The notes under the pieces: model-generated
Database searches by the model: none
Told to the model about the DNA's origin: nothing
What the model saw: only the letters and a program-made list of their open reading frames with translations
Assembly (NCBI RefSeq): GCF_016785085.1
Contig: NZ_JAENHO010000001.1
Coordinates: forward strand, 124,001 to 188,000
Origin: Paractinoplanes lichenicola
GTDB lineage: Bacteria > Actinomycetota > Actinomycetes > Mycobacteriales > Micromonosporaceae
Length of the DNA: 64,000 bases
Direction: 5' to 3'
Made by a program: the position numbers and the translations under genes
In this document: positions 42,068 through 51,437 of the stretch, piece by piece
How positions within the stretch are numbered: position 1 is the stretch's first letter
Layout: the number at the start of each line of letters is the position of its first letter

Positions 42068-44365
42068 TCAGCCGCCGATGCCCAGTTCGATGCGCGGGCC
42101 GGGGATGCCGGTGGCGGTGCCGGGGTAGAGCCACAGCTTGCCGCTGCCGTTTTCGGTGGCTACTACGTCGTCGAAGTCGTCGGCGTTGAAGTGGCCTGCT
42201 GTCAGTTCGTTCATGCCGTTCCAGCCGCCGTTGCCGATCTGGAAGCGGGCGCCCAGCGTGCCGTTGGCCGCGCCTGGGTAGACCCACAGTTTGCCGGTGG
42301 ACTGCTCGACCGACACGATGTCGTCGAACGCGTCGGCGTTGAAGCGGCCCACGGTGTGCTTGGTGTTGCCGCTCCAGCCGCCCGAGTGCAGCACGACCCG
42401 CGGGCCGGGGATGCCGGTGGCGGTGCCGGGGTAGAGGTAGAGCTTGCCGTCACGGTTGTCGACCGCGGTCAGATCCTCGTACGCGTCGGCGTTGAACTTG
42501 CCGTAGGCCAGCTTCTCCATGGAGTTCCAGCCGCTGTTGCCGATCTGCACCCGATCGCCCAGCGTGCCCGCGGCCGTGCCGGGGTAGAGCCAGAGCTTGC
42601 CGGTGGACTTCTCGACCGCGGCGATGTCGTCGAACTCGTCGCTGTTGATGCGGCCGGTGGCCAGCTTGTCCATGCCGTTCCAGCCGCCACTGCCGATCAT
42701 CACGCGGGCGCCGAACGCGTCCCGCGTACGGGTGCCGGGGTAGAGGTAGAGCCGGCCGGTCGGGACGTCGGTCGCGATCAGGTCCTGGAACGCGTCGTTG
42801 AACGACACGGCTTCGAGGTTGACCAGGCCGCGGGCGCGGACGTTCCAGCCCGTCGACGGCACGGTGGCCGAGCAGGCGAGCTGGGTGATCTTCGCGCCGT
42901 TGGCCGTCGAGGCGTCGAGGACCGAGAGGCATTTGCCGCTGTTGACGTTCTTGAGCCGGGTCAGGCCGGTGCTGTCCTGCTGCGGCGTCCACAGCTGCTC
43001 GTTGCCGTTGTTGCAGGTCCACTGGATGACGCGGGCCTTGTCGTCCTTCGAGCCGCCGCCCACGGCCAGGCACAGGTTGCTGTTGACGTTGCGCAGCTCG
43101 TAGTTGCCGTTGGCCTTCGGGAAGTACGTCCAGCCCTGCTCTTTGCCGGCGCCGCACGGCCACTGGATGAGCTGGATGTTGGTCTCGAGCGAGCCGGACG
43201 GCACGGCCAGGCACTGCCCGGTGTGCCCGGCCTGCAGGCGCTGCGGCAGGTCGGGGCGCACCTGGTATTGCCCGACGCGCAGGAAGTCGGCGACCGCCTG
43301 GGCGTTGCCGGCCAGCGCGTTCCGGCCGGCCAGGGCCAGGTTGCGGTGGGCGGCCTTGTCGGCGCGGGCCACGACGTCGGTGGCGGCGACCCGGTCGGCG
43401 GCTTCGGCGGCGGCCAGGGCCTTCTGGATGTCGCGGTCCTTGGCCTGGTGGATGCCGGCGTCGATGAACGCCTTCCACACCGCGGGGTCGTTGCTGCGGG
43501 CGGTCGCGATGGCGGCCGCCTCGACCTCGCTGCCCTCGACGGCGAAGTTCCAGACCTCGGTCACGAAGTCACGGTCGGGCAGGCTGAGCAGTTCCTCGGT
43601 GACCGGCAGGCCGATCCGGTTCGCGGCCAGCTGCTTGGCCGCGCGGGCCAGGGCGGCCAGCTTCTCCGCTTCCGTACGCGACTCGTCCTCGGCGATGCGG
43701 CGGTCGACCGCCTGCTTGGCCGCGGCGGCCAGGCCGGACGCGATGAACTGCGTCTGCTGCTCGGCCGAGCCGGTGCGGGCGGCGGCCGCGGCCTCCTTGA
43801 CCTCGCGCCAGTCGGCGTCGTCGGCCACCCGCTCCCAGATCAGCCGGATGAAGTCGGCGTCGCTCGCGTTGAGCAGGTCGGCCCCGGCCACGATGTCGAT
43901 GCTGGCCGCGGCGGCCGCGCGCGCGGAGTCGGAGAGGCGCTTGGCCTCGGCCTCGCGGCGTTCGCGCTCGATGTCGCGGTCGAACGCGGCGAACACGCCG
44001 GTGGCGATGAATTCGTAGCAGGCCAGGTCCGAGGCGTCCGGGTTGGTCTCGTCGGAGACGGTGCCGAAGGCCTGCTCGGCGGCGGCCCGCACCTCGAGGT
44101 AGTCGCCGTTGTCCTTGACGTGCTTCCAGATCTCGATCACGAAGTCGCGGTCGGCCCGCTCGATCAGGGCGAAGTCGTCGCCGCGGCCGAACTTGACCGC
44201 CACGGCCAGCTTCTGGTCGTACGAGGCCTGGCCGGCGGCGGCGAGCGCCTGAACCGGCGCGGGGGCGGCGTAGGCGACCCCGGCAGTGGTGGCGGTCAGG
44301 GCGGCCAGCGCCACGGCGGCGGCCAGGACCGGCCGCGCCCAGCGGGCGCGGTGCATCGATGTCAT
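42068..44365 (-). CDS. Secreted ALF-repeat, ricin-lectin and VCBS/FG-GAP protein
   Basis: A 765-residue exported protein from ATG 44365 (MTSMHRARWARPVLAAAVAL). The mature N-terminal half (about 45-390) is made of ALF-type helical repeats: RADRDFVIEIWKHVKDN, NASDADFIRLIWERVADD, LPDRDFVTEVWNFAVEG, each followed by an EVxxAAxxAxxxG helix. A ricin B-like trefoil follows at about 395-525 (GQCLAVPSGSLETNIQLIQW and two more). Five VCBS/FG-GAP units of about 48 residues make up the C-terminus (FNADAFDDIVSVEQSTGKLW, VYPGAANGTLG). It likely binds sugars at or outside the cell surface. No catalytic motif is seen. A strong terminator follows. Confidence 0.88.
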   Translation of the reverse strand: MTSMHRARWARPVLAAAVALAALTATTAGVAYAAPAPVQALAAAGQASYDQKLAVAVKFGRGDDFALIERADRDFVIEIWKHVKDNGDYLEVRAAAEQAFGTVSDETNPDASDLACYEFIATGVFAAFDRDIERERREAEAKRLSDSARAAAAASIDIVAGADLLNASDADFIRLIWERVADDADWREVKEAAAAARTGSAEQQTQFIASGLAAAAKQAVDRRIAEDESRTEAEKLAALARAAKQLAANRIGLPVTEELLSLPDRDFVTEVWNFAVEGSEVEAAAIATARSNDPAVWKAFIDAGIHQAKDRDIQKALAAAEAADRVAATDVVARADKAAHRNLALAGRNALAGNAQAVADFLRVGQYQVRPDLPQRLQAGHTGQCLAVPSGSLETNIQLIQWPCGAGKEQGWTYFPKANGNYELRNVNSNLCLAVGGGSKDDKARVIQWTCNNGNEQLWTPQQDSTGLTRLKNVNSGKCLSVLDASTANGAKITQLACSATVPSTGWNVRARGLVNLEAVSFNDAFQDLIATDVPTGRLYLYPGTRTRDAFGARVMIGSGGWNGMDKLATGRINSDEFDDIAAVEKSTGKLWLYPGTAAGTLGDRVQIGNSGWNSMEKLAYGKFNADAYEDLTAVDNRDGKLYLYPGTATGIPGPRVVLHSGGWSGNTKHTVGRFNADAFDDIVSVEQSTGKLWVYPGAANGTLGARFQIGNGGWNGMNELTAGHFNADDFDDVVATENGSGKLWLYPGTATGIPGPRIELGIGG

Positions 44366-44482
44366 GAAATTGTCCCCGTTGATGAGTCGCCCTGACCTGG
44401 GCACGGCAGTGCCACGCCACCACTCAGGGATTGATATCGATGGGTACGGTAGCGGCCCGCGATCGGCCCCCGTACGCCGGGG

Positions 44483-45715
44483 TCAAGGACGGTCGTCGAT
44501 GAACGCGGTCCACGGCTGCTGCGCGGGCCGGTGTTTCGGCGGGGCCGGCGGAGTGGCGGCGCGGGCGGCCAGCCAGGCGGCCAGGGCGGTCGTGATCGGG
44601 ACGGCGGCGATCAGGCCCAGCGTGCCGACGCCGCTGCGCACCAGTTCCTCGGCAATCGGCTGGCCGGTCAGCAGGCGGGACACGGGAGTGCCGCCGACCG
44701 CGAACAACAGCATCAGCGGGAGCGAGGCACCGGCGTACGCGAGAACGATGGTGTTGACGACGGAGGCGATGTGCGCCCGGCCGACGCGGGTGGCGGCCCC
44801 GTAGAGCTCGCGGAAGCCGTAGCCGGGGTTGGCCCGGGCCAGCTCGCGTACGGTCTCGGCCTGGGTGACCGTGATGTCGTCGAGCACCCCGAGCGCGCCG
44901 ATCACGATGCCGGCCAGCAGCAGGCCCCGCATGTCGACGCCGCTCTGGCTGACGCTCAGGAAGGTAGTGGTGTCGTCGGCCACCCCGGTCAGGTGCACGA
45001 GGCTGGTGAACAGCGCGGACAGCAGCGCCGTGACGGTCAGCGCGATCAGCGTGCCGGCCACCGCGACGGTCGTGGTGAGCGTGAGGCCGTGGGTCAGATA
45101 CAGGACGATCAGCATGATCGCGGCCGCGCCGACCACGGCCACCAGCAGGGGCTGCCGCCCGTCGAGGATGGCCGGCACCACGAAGATCAGCAGCACGGCG
45201 AACGTGACGGCCAGCCCGGCCAGCGCGCGCAGCCCCCGCCAGCGGCCGAAGGCGATCACGGCCAGGGCCACCGCCGCCCCGAGCAGCCACAACTGTTTGC
45301 CTCGCTGGTGGTCGGCGATCGAGTAGTCGTTGCCGGTGAAGCTCTCCTCGAGATAGAGCAGCACGATGTCGTCGCCCGGCTCGACGGTGACGGCGCCGGG
45401 GCCGGACGGGATGTCGGTCTCCACCGTGCGGCCGTCGTCCAGGCGGACCTGCACCGTGCCGCACTCGGTGGGGGCCGGCGTGCCCTCGGGCAGCTCGACC
45501 TCGGGGCAGGCGGCCGGCTGGACGGCGACGACCCGGCCGTTCACCTCGGTCGAGTCGCCGGATTCGGTGGGCCGGTCGGCGCCGGTGGGCCACAGCAGCG
45601 CCATGCCGATCGCGGTCAGCACCACCGCGGGCACGAGCACCAGCAGCAGGATGCGGCGGGCACGAGGCGTCAAGGAGCGCAGAGCATCACTGCCCTCGCC
45701 GTGGCTGTGCGGCAC
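44483..45715 (-). CDS. YibE/F family membrane protein
   Basis: A 410-residue membrane protein with a GTG start. An N-terminal helix, then an extracytoplasmic beta-rich segment (about 50-135: STEVNGRVVAVQPAACPEVE ... VLLYLEESF) and seven or eight helices. The YibE/F block is clear: VTFAVLLIFVVPAILDGRQP, FLSVSQSGVDMRGLLLAGIV, GALGVLDDITVTQAETVREL and VVNTIVLAYAGASLPLML. The GVLDDITVTQ motif with paired acids is the hallmark. The family is uncharacterised; transport is suspected. The gene is followed, after a 117-bp gap, by the ALF/ricin gene on the same strand. Confidence 0.93.
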   Translation of the reverse strand: MPHSHGEGSDALRSLTPRARRILLLVLVPAVVLTAIGMALLWPTGADRPTESGDSTEVNGRVVAVQPAACPEVELPEGTPAPTECGTVQVRLDDGRTVETDIPSGPGAVTVEPGDDIVLLYLEESFTGNDYSIADHQRGKQLWLLGAAVALAVIAFGRWRGLRALAGLAVTFAVLLIFVVPAILDGRQPLLVAVVGAAAIMLIVLYLTHGLTLTTTVAVAGTLIALTVTALLSALFTSLVHLTGVADDTTTFLSVSQSGVDMRGLLLAGIVIGALGVLDDITVTQAETVRELARANPGYGFRELYGAATRVGRAHIASVVNTIVLAYAGASLPLMLLFAVGGTPVSRLLTGQPIAEELVRSGVGTLGLIAAVPITTALAAWLAARAATPPAPPKHRPAQQPWTAFIDDRP

Positions 45716-45724
45716 CCGACGATA

Positions 45725-46321
45725 CTAAGCGAGCCTGGTCAGGACCTCGTCGACGGTGACCACGTCGGCGTACTTGGCGCCCAGGTCGAACAGGTTGGCG
45801 TCGTGCACCTCGGGCGTACGGTCGCCGCAGGCGTCGCCGGCCACGACCGGGTGGAAGCCGTGCTGCATGGCGTCGGTGGCGCTGGCCCGCACGCAACCCG
45901 ACGTGGAGACCCCGGCGATGATCGTGGTGTCGATGCCGCGGGCGGTCAGCGTGGCCGCCAGCGACGTGCCGAAGAACGCCGACGCGTACTGCTTGGTCAC
46001 GACGACCTCGCCCGGCCCGGGGGTCAGCTCGGGGACGAACTCGGCTGCGTCCGCACCTTCGACCAGGGCGGCCAGGGCGGGGACCTTACGGACGAACAGG
46101 CCCCCGTCGCTCAGATCGGGCGAGAACCGTACGCGGGTGTGCAGCACCGGAATGCCCGCCGCGCGCGCAGCTTCAAGCAATGTCGCGCAGCCGTCGAGCG
46201 ACCGCCGGGAGCCCAGGTCGAACGGGCTGCCCGGGGTGAAGTAGGCGCGCATCATGTCGATCAGCAGCAGCGCCGGGCGGCGCCCCCAGCCGAGGGCGCC
46301 GCCGAACGGGGTGTCCGTCAT
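45725..46321 (-). CDS. Isochorismatase-family cysteine hydrolase (N-carbamoylsarcosine amidase-like)
   Basis: A 198-residue cysteine hydrolase from ATG 46321, overlapping the hydantoinase B stop by 4 bp (ATGA). Catalytic Asp in ALLLIDMMRAYF, Lys in VVVTKQYASAFFGT, Cys in IIAGVSTSGCVRASATDA. The FFGT...GVSTSGCVRA pattern is closest to N-carbamoylsarcosine amidohydrolases. These act after N-methylhydantoinase in creatinine breakdown, freeing CO2 and ammonia. Its place after hyuA-hyuB supports that it cleaves the ring-opened product. The substrate in this operon is not proven, since CoA-transfer and lyase genes are also present. Confidence 0.88.
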   Translation of the reverse strand: MTDTPFGGALGWGRRPALLLIDMMRAYFTPGSPFDLGSRRSLDGCATLLEAARAAGIPVLHTRVRFSPDLSDGGLFVRKVPALAALVEGADAAEFVPELTPGPGEVVVTKQYASAFFGTSLAATLTARGIDTTIIAGVSTSGCVRASATDAMQHGFHPVVAGDACGDRTPEVHDANLFDLGAKYADVVTVDEVLTRLA

Positions 46322-48189
46322 GTCCAGACCGGCTTGCGGGGAGCGGGAAGCCCGGTCTCCTCTTCGCAACGGGCCAGGATGTCCTCCATCGAGCCGCCCA
46401 TGTCGAAGACCGGGAGCTCGGCCGGCCGGCCCGCCCTGAGCGTCCGCCGCAGTTCCGACGTGGCCGGCTCGTCGACGCCCCCGTCGCCGGTCACCACCAC
46501 CCCGTACGCCTTCGCGCCCTCGGACGTGACGAGCCCGCGCCGGACCTCCTTGGCCACCAGCGCCGGGTCGCGTTCCAGGGGGTCGCCCCACCCGCCGCCG
46601 CCCCACGTGACGAAGTGCAGCACGTCCCCCGGCCGTACGGGAATGTCGTGGCACTTGCTCGGAAGCACCTCGCGCGAGCCGTCGGCGCGGTCGATCCACT
46701 TGGTGCCGCGGGCCCCGGGCGCGCCGCCGTTGACACCCCACGGATACATCAGCCAGCGGTCGTCGTGGATGGCGATCGTGCCCGGCTCCAGGAACCGGTA
46801 CGCCACGTCGACGCCGTTGCCGCCCCGGTGCAGCCCGGCCCCGCCGGTGTCGGCGACCGTCTCCCACTTCTCGATGCGCAGAGGGTAATACGACTCGAGG
46901 AACTCGCACGGGATGTTGACGAAGCTCGGCCACAGCGAGTGACCGTCGGGGCCGTCACCGAGCGGCCGCCCGGGGATGCCGCCGAACCCGATCGAGTAGA
47001 GCTGGAACCACTCGCCCTTGCGGTCGCCGCCCGAGTAGTTGCCGGAATACATGAAGTGCGGCGACGACGAGAAGCCGGCCGCGTTGAGCAGGGCCGGGTT
47101 GGTCTGCCCGAGCAGCCCGCCGAACAGGTCGAAGACCCGGCCGATGCCGTGGTTGCGGGCGTTGAGCGCGGCCGGGTGCTTGGGCTTCCAGTACGAGCCG
47201 TCGGGGATGGTCACGTCGACCAGCGGATAGAAGCCGTCGTTCCACAGGATCTGTGGGTCGGCCACCGTGATCATGTAGATCCCGAAGAACATCCGGGCCA
47301 GGTTCTCGTTCAGGTAGTAGTTGACCGGGCCGATGGCCTGCGGCGAGGAGCCGCTGAAGTCCAGGTGCACCCGCTCGCCCGTACGGGTCAGGGAGAGCTT
47401 GAGCTCGTACGGGCCGTAACCGACACCGTCGTCACAGATGTAGTCGGTGAACGAGAGCGTCCTACCCTCCGCGAACACGACCTGCAGCAGCGTCTTCATG
47501 GCGTCGTAGTTGCGCTGCAGCAGGGCGTCGAGCGCGGACAGGTACGTCTCGACGCCGAACCGGGCGCACATCTCCTGCACCCGGCGCGCGGCCGTGCGGC
47601 AGGCGGCGACCAGCCCGTTGAGGTCGGCCCGGTTCCAGTCGGGCACCCGCACCTGGTTGAGGATGATCCGCAGCGCGTCCTCGTTGATCTTGCCGCCGTC
47701 GTACAGCTTGAAGGGCGGGATGACCACGCCCTCCTCGTAGATCGTCTTGGCGTCGGTCGGCATCGAGGACGGGGTCTTGCCGCCGACGTCGGACATGTGC
47801 CCGAACATCGAGGACCAGCCCACGACCCGGCCCTCGAAGAAGATCGGCACGACCACGAGCCAGTCGTTGGCGTGGCTGATCGCGGCCCCGCAGGCGTACG
47901 GGTCCGAGGTGAGCAGGATGTCGCCCTCGCGGATGTCGCCGGCGAACCCGGCCAGGAAGTCGGGGATGGAGAGCCCGAACTGGCCGACGACCATCTTGCC
48001 GGCCGGGTCGGCGATCAGCGGGAACTCGTCGTGCTGCTCGCGGATGCCGGGCGACAACGCCGTACGGAAAAGCACCTCGTCCATCTCGTAGCGAGCGTTG
48101 CGCAGGCCGTTCTCGACCAGGTCGAGCGTGACCGGGTCGACGTCGCCCTTGGTGATCGGCGCGGTGTTGGTCTCCACGATGGTCGCCAT
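46318..48189 (-). CDS. hyuB: Hydantoinase B/oxoprolinase subunit
   Basis: A 623-residue protein of the usual HyuB length (about 580-650). Landmarks: DPVTLDLVENGLRNARYEMD near the start, FRTALSPGIREQHDEFPLIA, HANDWLVVVPIFFEGRVVGW, FDLFGGLLGQTNPALLNAAG, and the Gly-rich C-terminal GGAGLHRGGNGVDVAYRF. It is the second subunit of ATP-dependent hydantoinase/oxoprolinase or carboxylase-type enzymes, paired with HyuA upstream. It starts 3 bp after the HyuA stop and overlaps the isochorismatase-type gene by 4 bp. The family includes N-methylhydantoinase, 5-oxoprolinase, caprolactamase and acetone/acetophenone carboxylase subunits. Confidence 0.93.
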   Translation of the reverse strand: MATIVETNTAPITKGDVDPVTLDLVENGLRNARYEMDEVLFRTALSPGIREQHDEFPLIADPAGKMVVGQFGLSIPDFLAGFAGDIREGDILLTSDPYACGAAISHANDWLVVVPIFFEGRVVGWSSMFGHMSDVGGKTPSSMPTDAKTIYEEGVVIPPFKLYDGGKINEDALRIILNQVRVPDWNRADLNGLVAACRTAARRVQEMCARFGVETYLSALDALLQRNYDAMKTLLQVVFAEGRTLSFTDYICDDGVGYGPYELKLSLTRTGERVHLDFSGSSPQAIGPVNYYLNENLARMFFGIYMITVADPQILWNDGFYPLVDVTIPDGSYWKPKHPAALNARNHGIGRVFDLFGGLLGQTNPALLNAAGFSSSPHFMYSGNYSGGDRKGEWFQLYSIGFGGIPGRPLGDGPDGHSLWPSFVNIPCEFLESYYPLRIEKWETVADTGGAGLHRGGNGVDVAYRFLEPGTIAIHDDRWLMYPWGVNGGAPGARGTKWIDRADGSREVLPSKCHDIPVRPGDVLHFVTWGGGGWGDPLERDPALVAKEVRRGLVTSEGAKAYGVVVTGDGGVDEPATSELRRTLRAGRPAELPVFDMGGSMEDILARCEEETGLPAPRKPVWT

Positions 48190-48192
48190 GTC

Positions 48193-50235
48193 TCAGGCCT
48201 CCGTTGCCGGGGTGATCAGGAGGCTGCCGCTGGCGTGGGTGGTCGCGCGGTGCCCGGGGAGGACGAGGGTCGTCGAGTCCATCTCGGTGATGATCGCCGG
48301 ACCCTCGACAACGTCGCCCGCGTTCAGCTTCAAGCGGTCGTACAGCGCTGCCTCGACGAAGGCTCCCTCGACATAGATTCGGGTATGTCCGGATGTTTCC
48401 GGCGGTCCGGCACTCTCGCTCAGGCGGATCGGCGCGACGTTCGGACGCTCACCGGTCACCGCCGCCCGCGCATTCACCAGCTCATGGTCGACCGGCAAGG
48501 TGAAGGAGAAAAGGCGCTCATGCTCGGCGTCGAATCGGGCCGCGAGCCCCTTCGGGCCATCGGCAAGATCGAAGGTGACCGGCAGCTCGTTCCCTTGTCC
48601 GACAAACCGGACATCGGCGGAGTAGGTTATCGTCTGCTGGCTGCTCGGGATCCCTTGATCAACAAGGCGCTGCGCCGTGGTCTCCGCCAGCTCGGTGAAG
48701 ATCTCGGCGAACTCCTGCGCGGACAAGTCACCAAGTTTGCGCAGAACTGTCCGCGCGGATTCGTCACGAGCGGACGTGGTCGCGTCGCCGAGCGCGCACA
48801 GCACGCCGGGCGACGGCGGCACGATCACCGGCCAGGCCCCGGTCAGCTTGCCCAGCGCGTTGGCGTGCAGCGGTCCCGCCCCGCCAAAGGCGACCAGCGC
48901 GAAGTCCCGCGGGTCGAACCCCTGCTGCACGCTTACCAGCCGCAGCCCGCCCAGCATGTTCTCGTTGACGATGTCGATGATCCCGGCCGCGGCCGCCTCG
49001 GCGCTCTCCAGCCCCATCGCGTCGGCCACCGTCTGCACGGCCGCGCGGGCCGCCTCCCGGTCCAGCGTGATCTCGCCGCCCGCCAGCGAGCTGGGCAGAT
49101 ACCCGAGCACGACGTTCGCGTCGGTCACGGTCGGTTCCACCCCGCCCTTCCCGTACGCGGCGGGGCCGGGCTCGGCGCCGGCGGACTGCGGGCCCACGCG
49201 CAACGCCCGGGTCAGCTGCGGCACGTGCGCGATCGAGCCGCCGCCCGCGCCGACCGTGCGCACGTCAACGGCCGACGCCCGTACGCTCAAATCGCCGACC
49301 TTCGTCTCGCGGCCGATGCGCGCTTGCGCGTTCTGCACGAGCGCGACGTCGGTCGACGTGCCGCCCATGTCAAAAGTGAGCAACTCGGTGTGCTCGCTTT
49401 GCTCGGCCACCCAGACCGCGCCGGCCACTCCCCCGGCCGGGCCGGAGAGCAGCATCGTCACCGGGGCCGCGATCGCCGCGTCAGCCCCCGACAATCCGCC
49501 GTCGCTGCGCAGGATCGACAGCTCGGCCGGTACCCCCTCCGCGCTCAACTTGGCGGACAGGTTCGCTACATAACGCGCAACTTGGGGCTGCACGTATCCG
49601 TTCGCGACGGTCGTCAACGCGCGCTCATATTCGCGCATCTCCGGCAGCACGACGCTGGACAGCGACACCTCGATGCCCGGCAGCTCCTCGGCCGCCAGTT
49701 GCGCGATCCTGCGCTCATGCGCGTCGTTGGCGAACGCGTTGATGAGCGAAACGGCCAACGCCTCGACACCGTTGTCGCGCAACTTGCGCAATGCCGCGCG
49801 GGTGGCCTCCTCGTCCAGTTCCTGCACGACCGTGCCGTCGGTGCCCATCCGCTCGGGCACCTCGACCGTGTTCTCCAGCGCCGCCAGGGGTTCGGGCTTG
49901 GGCCAGATGATCCAGCCGGCCAGGCCGCCGGGCACGAACGAGCGCGCGATCTGCAGCACCTGCCGGAAACCCTTGGTGGTCACCAGGCCGACGGTCGCGC
50001 CCTTGCCCTCCAGGATCGCGTTCGTGGCCACGGTGGTGCCGTGCAGCACGTGCGCGACCGCGGCCCGGTCGATGCCGGCCTCGGCGCACACCTTGTCGAT
50101 ACCGTTGAGAACGCCGACGGACTGGTCGCTCGGCGTCGAGGCGGTCTTGGCCCGCCAGGTTGCTCCGGAATCCTCGTCGGCCAGCAGCACGTCGGTAAAC
50201 GTGCCGCCCACATCCACACCGAGCCGATACGACAT
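48193..50235 (-). CDS. hyuA: Hydantoinase A/oxoprolinase subunit
   Basis: A 680-residue protein from ATG 50235 behind GGAGAGCG. N-terminal hydantoinase/oxoprolinase domain: YRLGVDVGGTFTDVLLADED (actin-like ATP site), LHGTTVATNAILEGKGATVG, LVTTKGFRQVLQIARSF. Central Hydantoinase_A domain: SGPAGGVAGAVWVAEQSE, LLTFDMGGTSTDVALVQNAQ, GAGGGSIAHV. The C-terminal barrel ends PAIITEMDSTTLVLPGH. It phosphorylates or activates a lactam or imide ring for opening together with HyuB. Gene order GntR-CaiB-HyuA-HyuB-amidase, with gaps of 8 bp or less, argues for one pathway. Confidence 0.93.
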   Translation of the reverse strand: MSYRLGVDVGGTFTDVLLADEDSGATWRAKTASTPSDQSVGVLNGIDKVCAEAGIDRAAVAHVLHGTTVATNAILEGKGATVGLVTTKGFRQVLQIARSFVPGGLAGWIIWPKPEPLAALENTVEVPERMGTDGTVVQELDEEATRAALRKLRDNGVEALAVSLINAFANDAHERRIAQLAAEELPGIEVSLSSVVLPEMREYERALTTVANGYVQPQVARYVANLSAKLSAEGVPAELSILRSDGGLSGADAAIAAPVTMLLSGPAGGVAGAVWVAEQSEHTELLTFDMGGTSTDVALVQNAQARIGRETKVGDLSVRASAVDVRTVGAGGGSIAHVPQLTRALRVGPQSAGAEPGPAAYGKGGVEPTVTDANVVLGYLPSSLAGGEITLDREAARAAVQTVADAMGLESAEAAAAGIIDIVNENMLGGLRLVSVQQGFDPRDFALVAFGGAGPLHANALGKLTGAWPVIVPPSPGVLCALGDATTSARDESARTVLRKLGDLSAQEFAEIFTELAETTAQRLVDQGIPSSQQTITYSADVRFVGQGNELPVTFDLADGPKGLAARFDAEHERLFSFTLPVDHELVNARAAVTGERPNVAPIRLSESAGPPETSGHTRIYVEGAFVEAALYDRLKLNAGDVVEGPAIITEMDSTTLVLPGHRATTHASGSLLITPATEA

Positions 50236-50243
50236 CGCTCTCC

Positions 50244-51437
50244 TTAAATGATTTTGGCAGTGCGCAAACGCGCGCGCTCCGTTTCGTCCAGGCCCAGAAG
50301 GCCGCCGTAGATCTCGTCGTTGTGCTCGCCCAGCGCCGGACCGGCCGTACGGACCGAGCCGGGGGTGGCCGAGAGCTTGGGGGTGGCGTTCTGCATCGGC
50401 AGCTCGCCGAAATCGGGGTGCGGCACGTTCACGATCGCCTGCCGGGCCGCGAAGTGCGGGTCGGCGAACATGTCCTTGGCCCGGAAGATCCGCCCGGCCG
50501 GGACACCGTTCTCGTGCAGCACGGTCAGCAGGTCCTCGGCGGTGACGGTCGAGGTCCACTCGGCGATCAGGTTGTCGAGCTCGGCCATGGCGGCGCCGCG
50601 GGCCGAATGCGTGGCGTAGCGCGGATCCTGGGCCAGCTCCGGTTGCTTCATCGCGGTGGCCAGCCGGCCGAACACGGTGTCCTGGTTGGCCGCGATCAGG
50701 ATCAGGTCGCCGTCGCCGGTCGGATAGACGTTGCTGGGCGACACATTGGGCAGCGTGGCCCCGGTGCGCTCACGCTGATAGCCGGCGACCGCCCACTCGG
50801 GCAGCAGCGACTCCATCATGGCCAGCACCGCCTCGTAGATCGCCGAGTCGACGATCTGACCGCGGCCGGTGTTCGTGCGGGCGTGCACGGCCACGAGCGT
50901 CCCGATGCACGCGTACGTGGCGGCTAGCGAATCACCGAGCGAAATGCCCGCCCGTACGGGTGGCCCGTCCGGATCGCCCATGACGTAACGGATCCCGCCC
51001 ATCGCCTCGCCGATCGACCCGAACCCGGCCCGGCTGGAGTAGGGGCCGTCCTGGCCGTAGCCGGTGACCCGCGTGATGATCAGGCCCGGGTTGGTCTGCC
51101 ACAGCGTCTCGGGCGCCATGCCCCAGCGCTCGAGCGTGCCCGGCCGGAAGTTCTCGACCACGATGTCGGCGGTGTCGATCAGCTTGCGGACCAGCGCCTG
51201 ACCTTCCCCCGTACGCAGGTCGCACGTCACCGACTTCTTGTTGCGCGCGACGACCGGCCACCACAACGACTTCCCGTGCGGCTTCTCCCGCCCCCACTGC
51301 CGCATCGGATCCCCGCGGCCCGGATCCTCGATCTTGATGACCTCGGCCCCGAAGTCGCCCAGCAGCTGCCCGCAGAACGGCCCGGCCAGCAACTGCCCGA
51401 ACTCGACAACCCGCAGATCCCCCAGCGGCCCGCTCAT
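50244..51437 (-). CDS. CaiB/BaiF (class III) CoA-transferase
   Basis: A 397-residue enzyme from ATG 51437, overlapping the GntR gene stop by 4 bp (ATGA). N-terminal LRVVEFGQLLAGPFCGQLLG, DFGAEVIKIEDPGRGDPMRQ, ENFRPGTLERWGMAPETLW and the catalytic Asp segment GRGQIVDSAIYEAVLAM (near residue 195) are family marks. It moves CoA from a donor thioester to a free carboxylate. In this operon it could activate the acid released by the hydantoinase/amidase steps, making it ready for the HMG-CoA-lyase-like enzyme encoded divergently. Confidence 0.92.
   Translation of the reverse strand: MSGPLGDLRVVEFGQLLAGPFCGQLLGDFGAEVIKIEDPGRGDPMRQWGREKPHGKSLWWPVVARNKKSVTCDLRTGEGQALVRKLIDTADIVVENFRPGTLERWGMAPETLWQTNPGLIITRVTGYGQDGPYSSRAGFGSIGEAMGGIRYVMGDPDGPPVRAGISLGDSLAATYACIGTLVAVHARTNTGRGQIVDSAIYEAVLAMMESLLPEWAVAGYQRERTGATLPNVSPSNVYPTGDGDLILIAANQDTVFGRLATAMKQPELAQDPRYATHSARGAAMAELDNLIAEWTSTVTAEDLLTVLHENGVPAGRIFRAKDMFADPHFAARQAIVNVPHPDFGELPMQNATPKLSATPGSVRTAGPALGEHNDEIYGGLLGLDETERARLRTAKII

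Noticed and set aside
46615..50247. A 1210-codon open frame on the plus strand opposite the hydantoinase genes, and a 944-codon one at 41561-44395
   Set aside because: High GC makes stop codons rare on the opposite strand of genes. The products are Arg/Gly/Val-rich without domains, while the minus strand encodes clear HyuA, HyuB and ALF/VCBS proteins.
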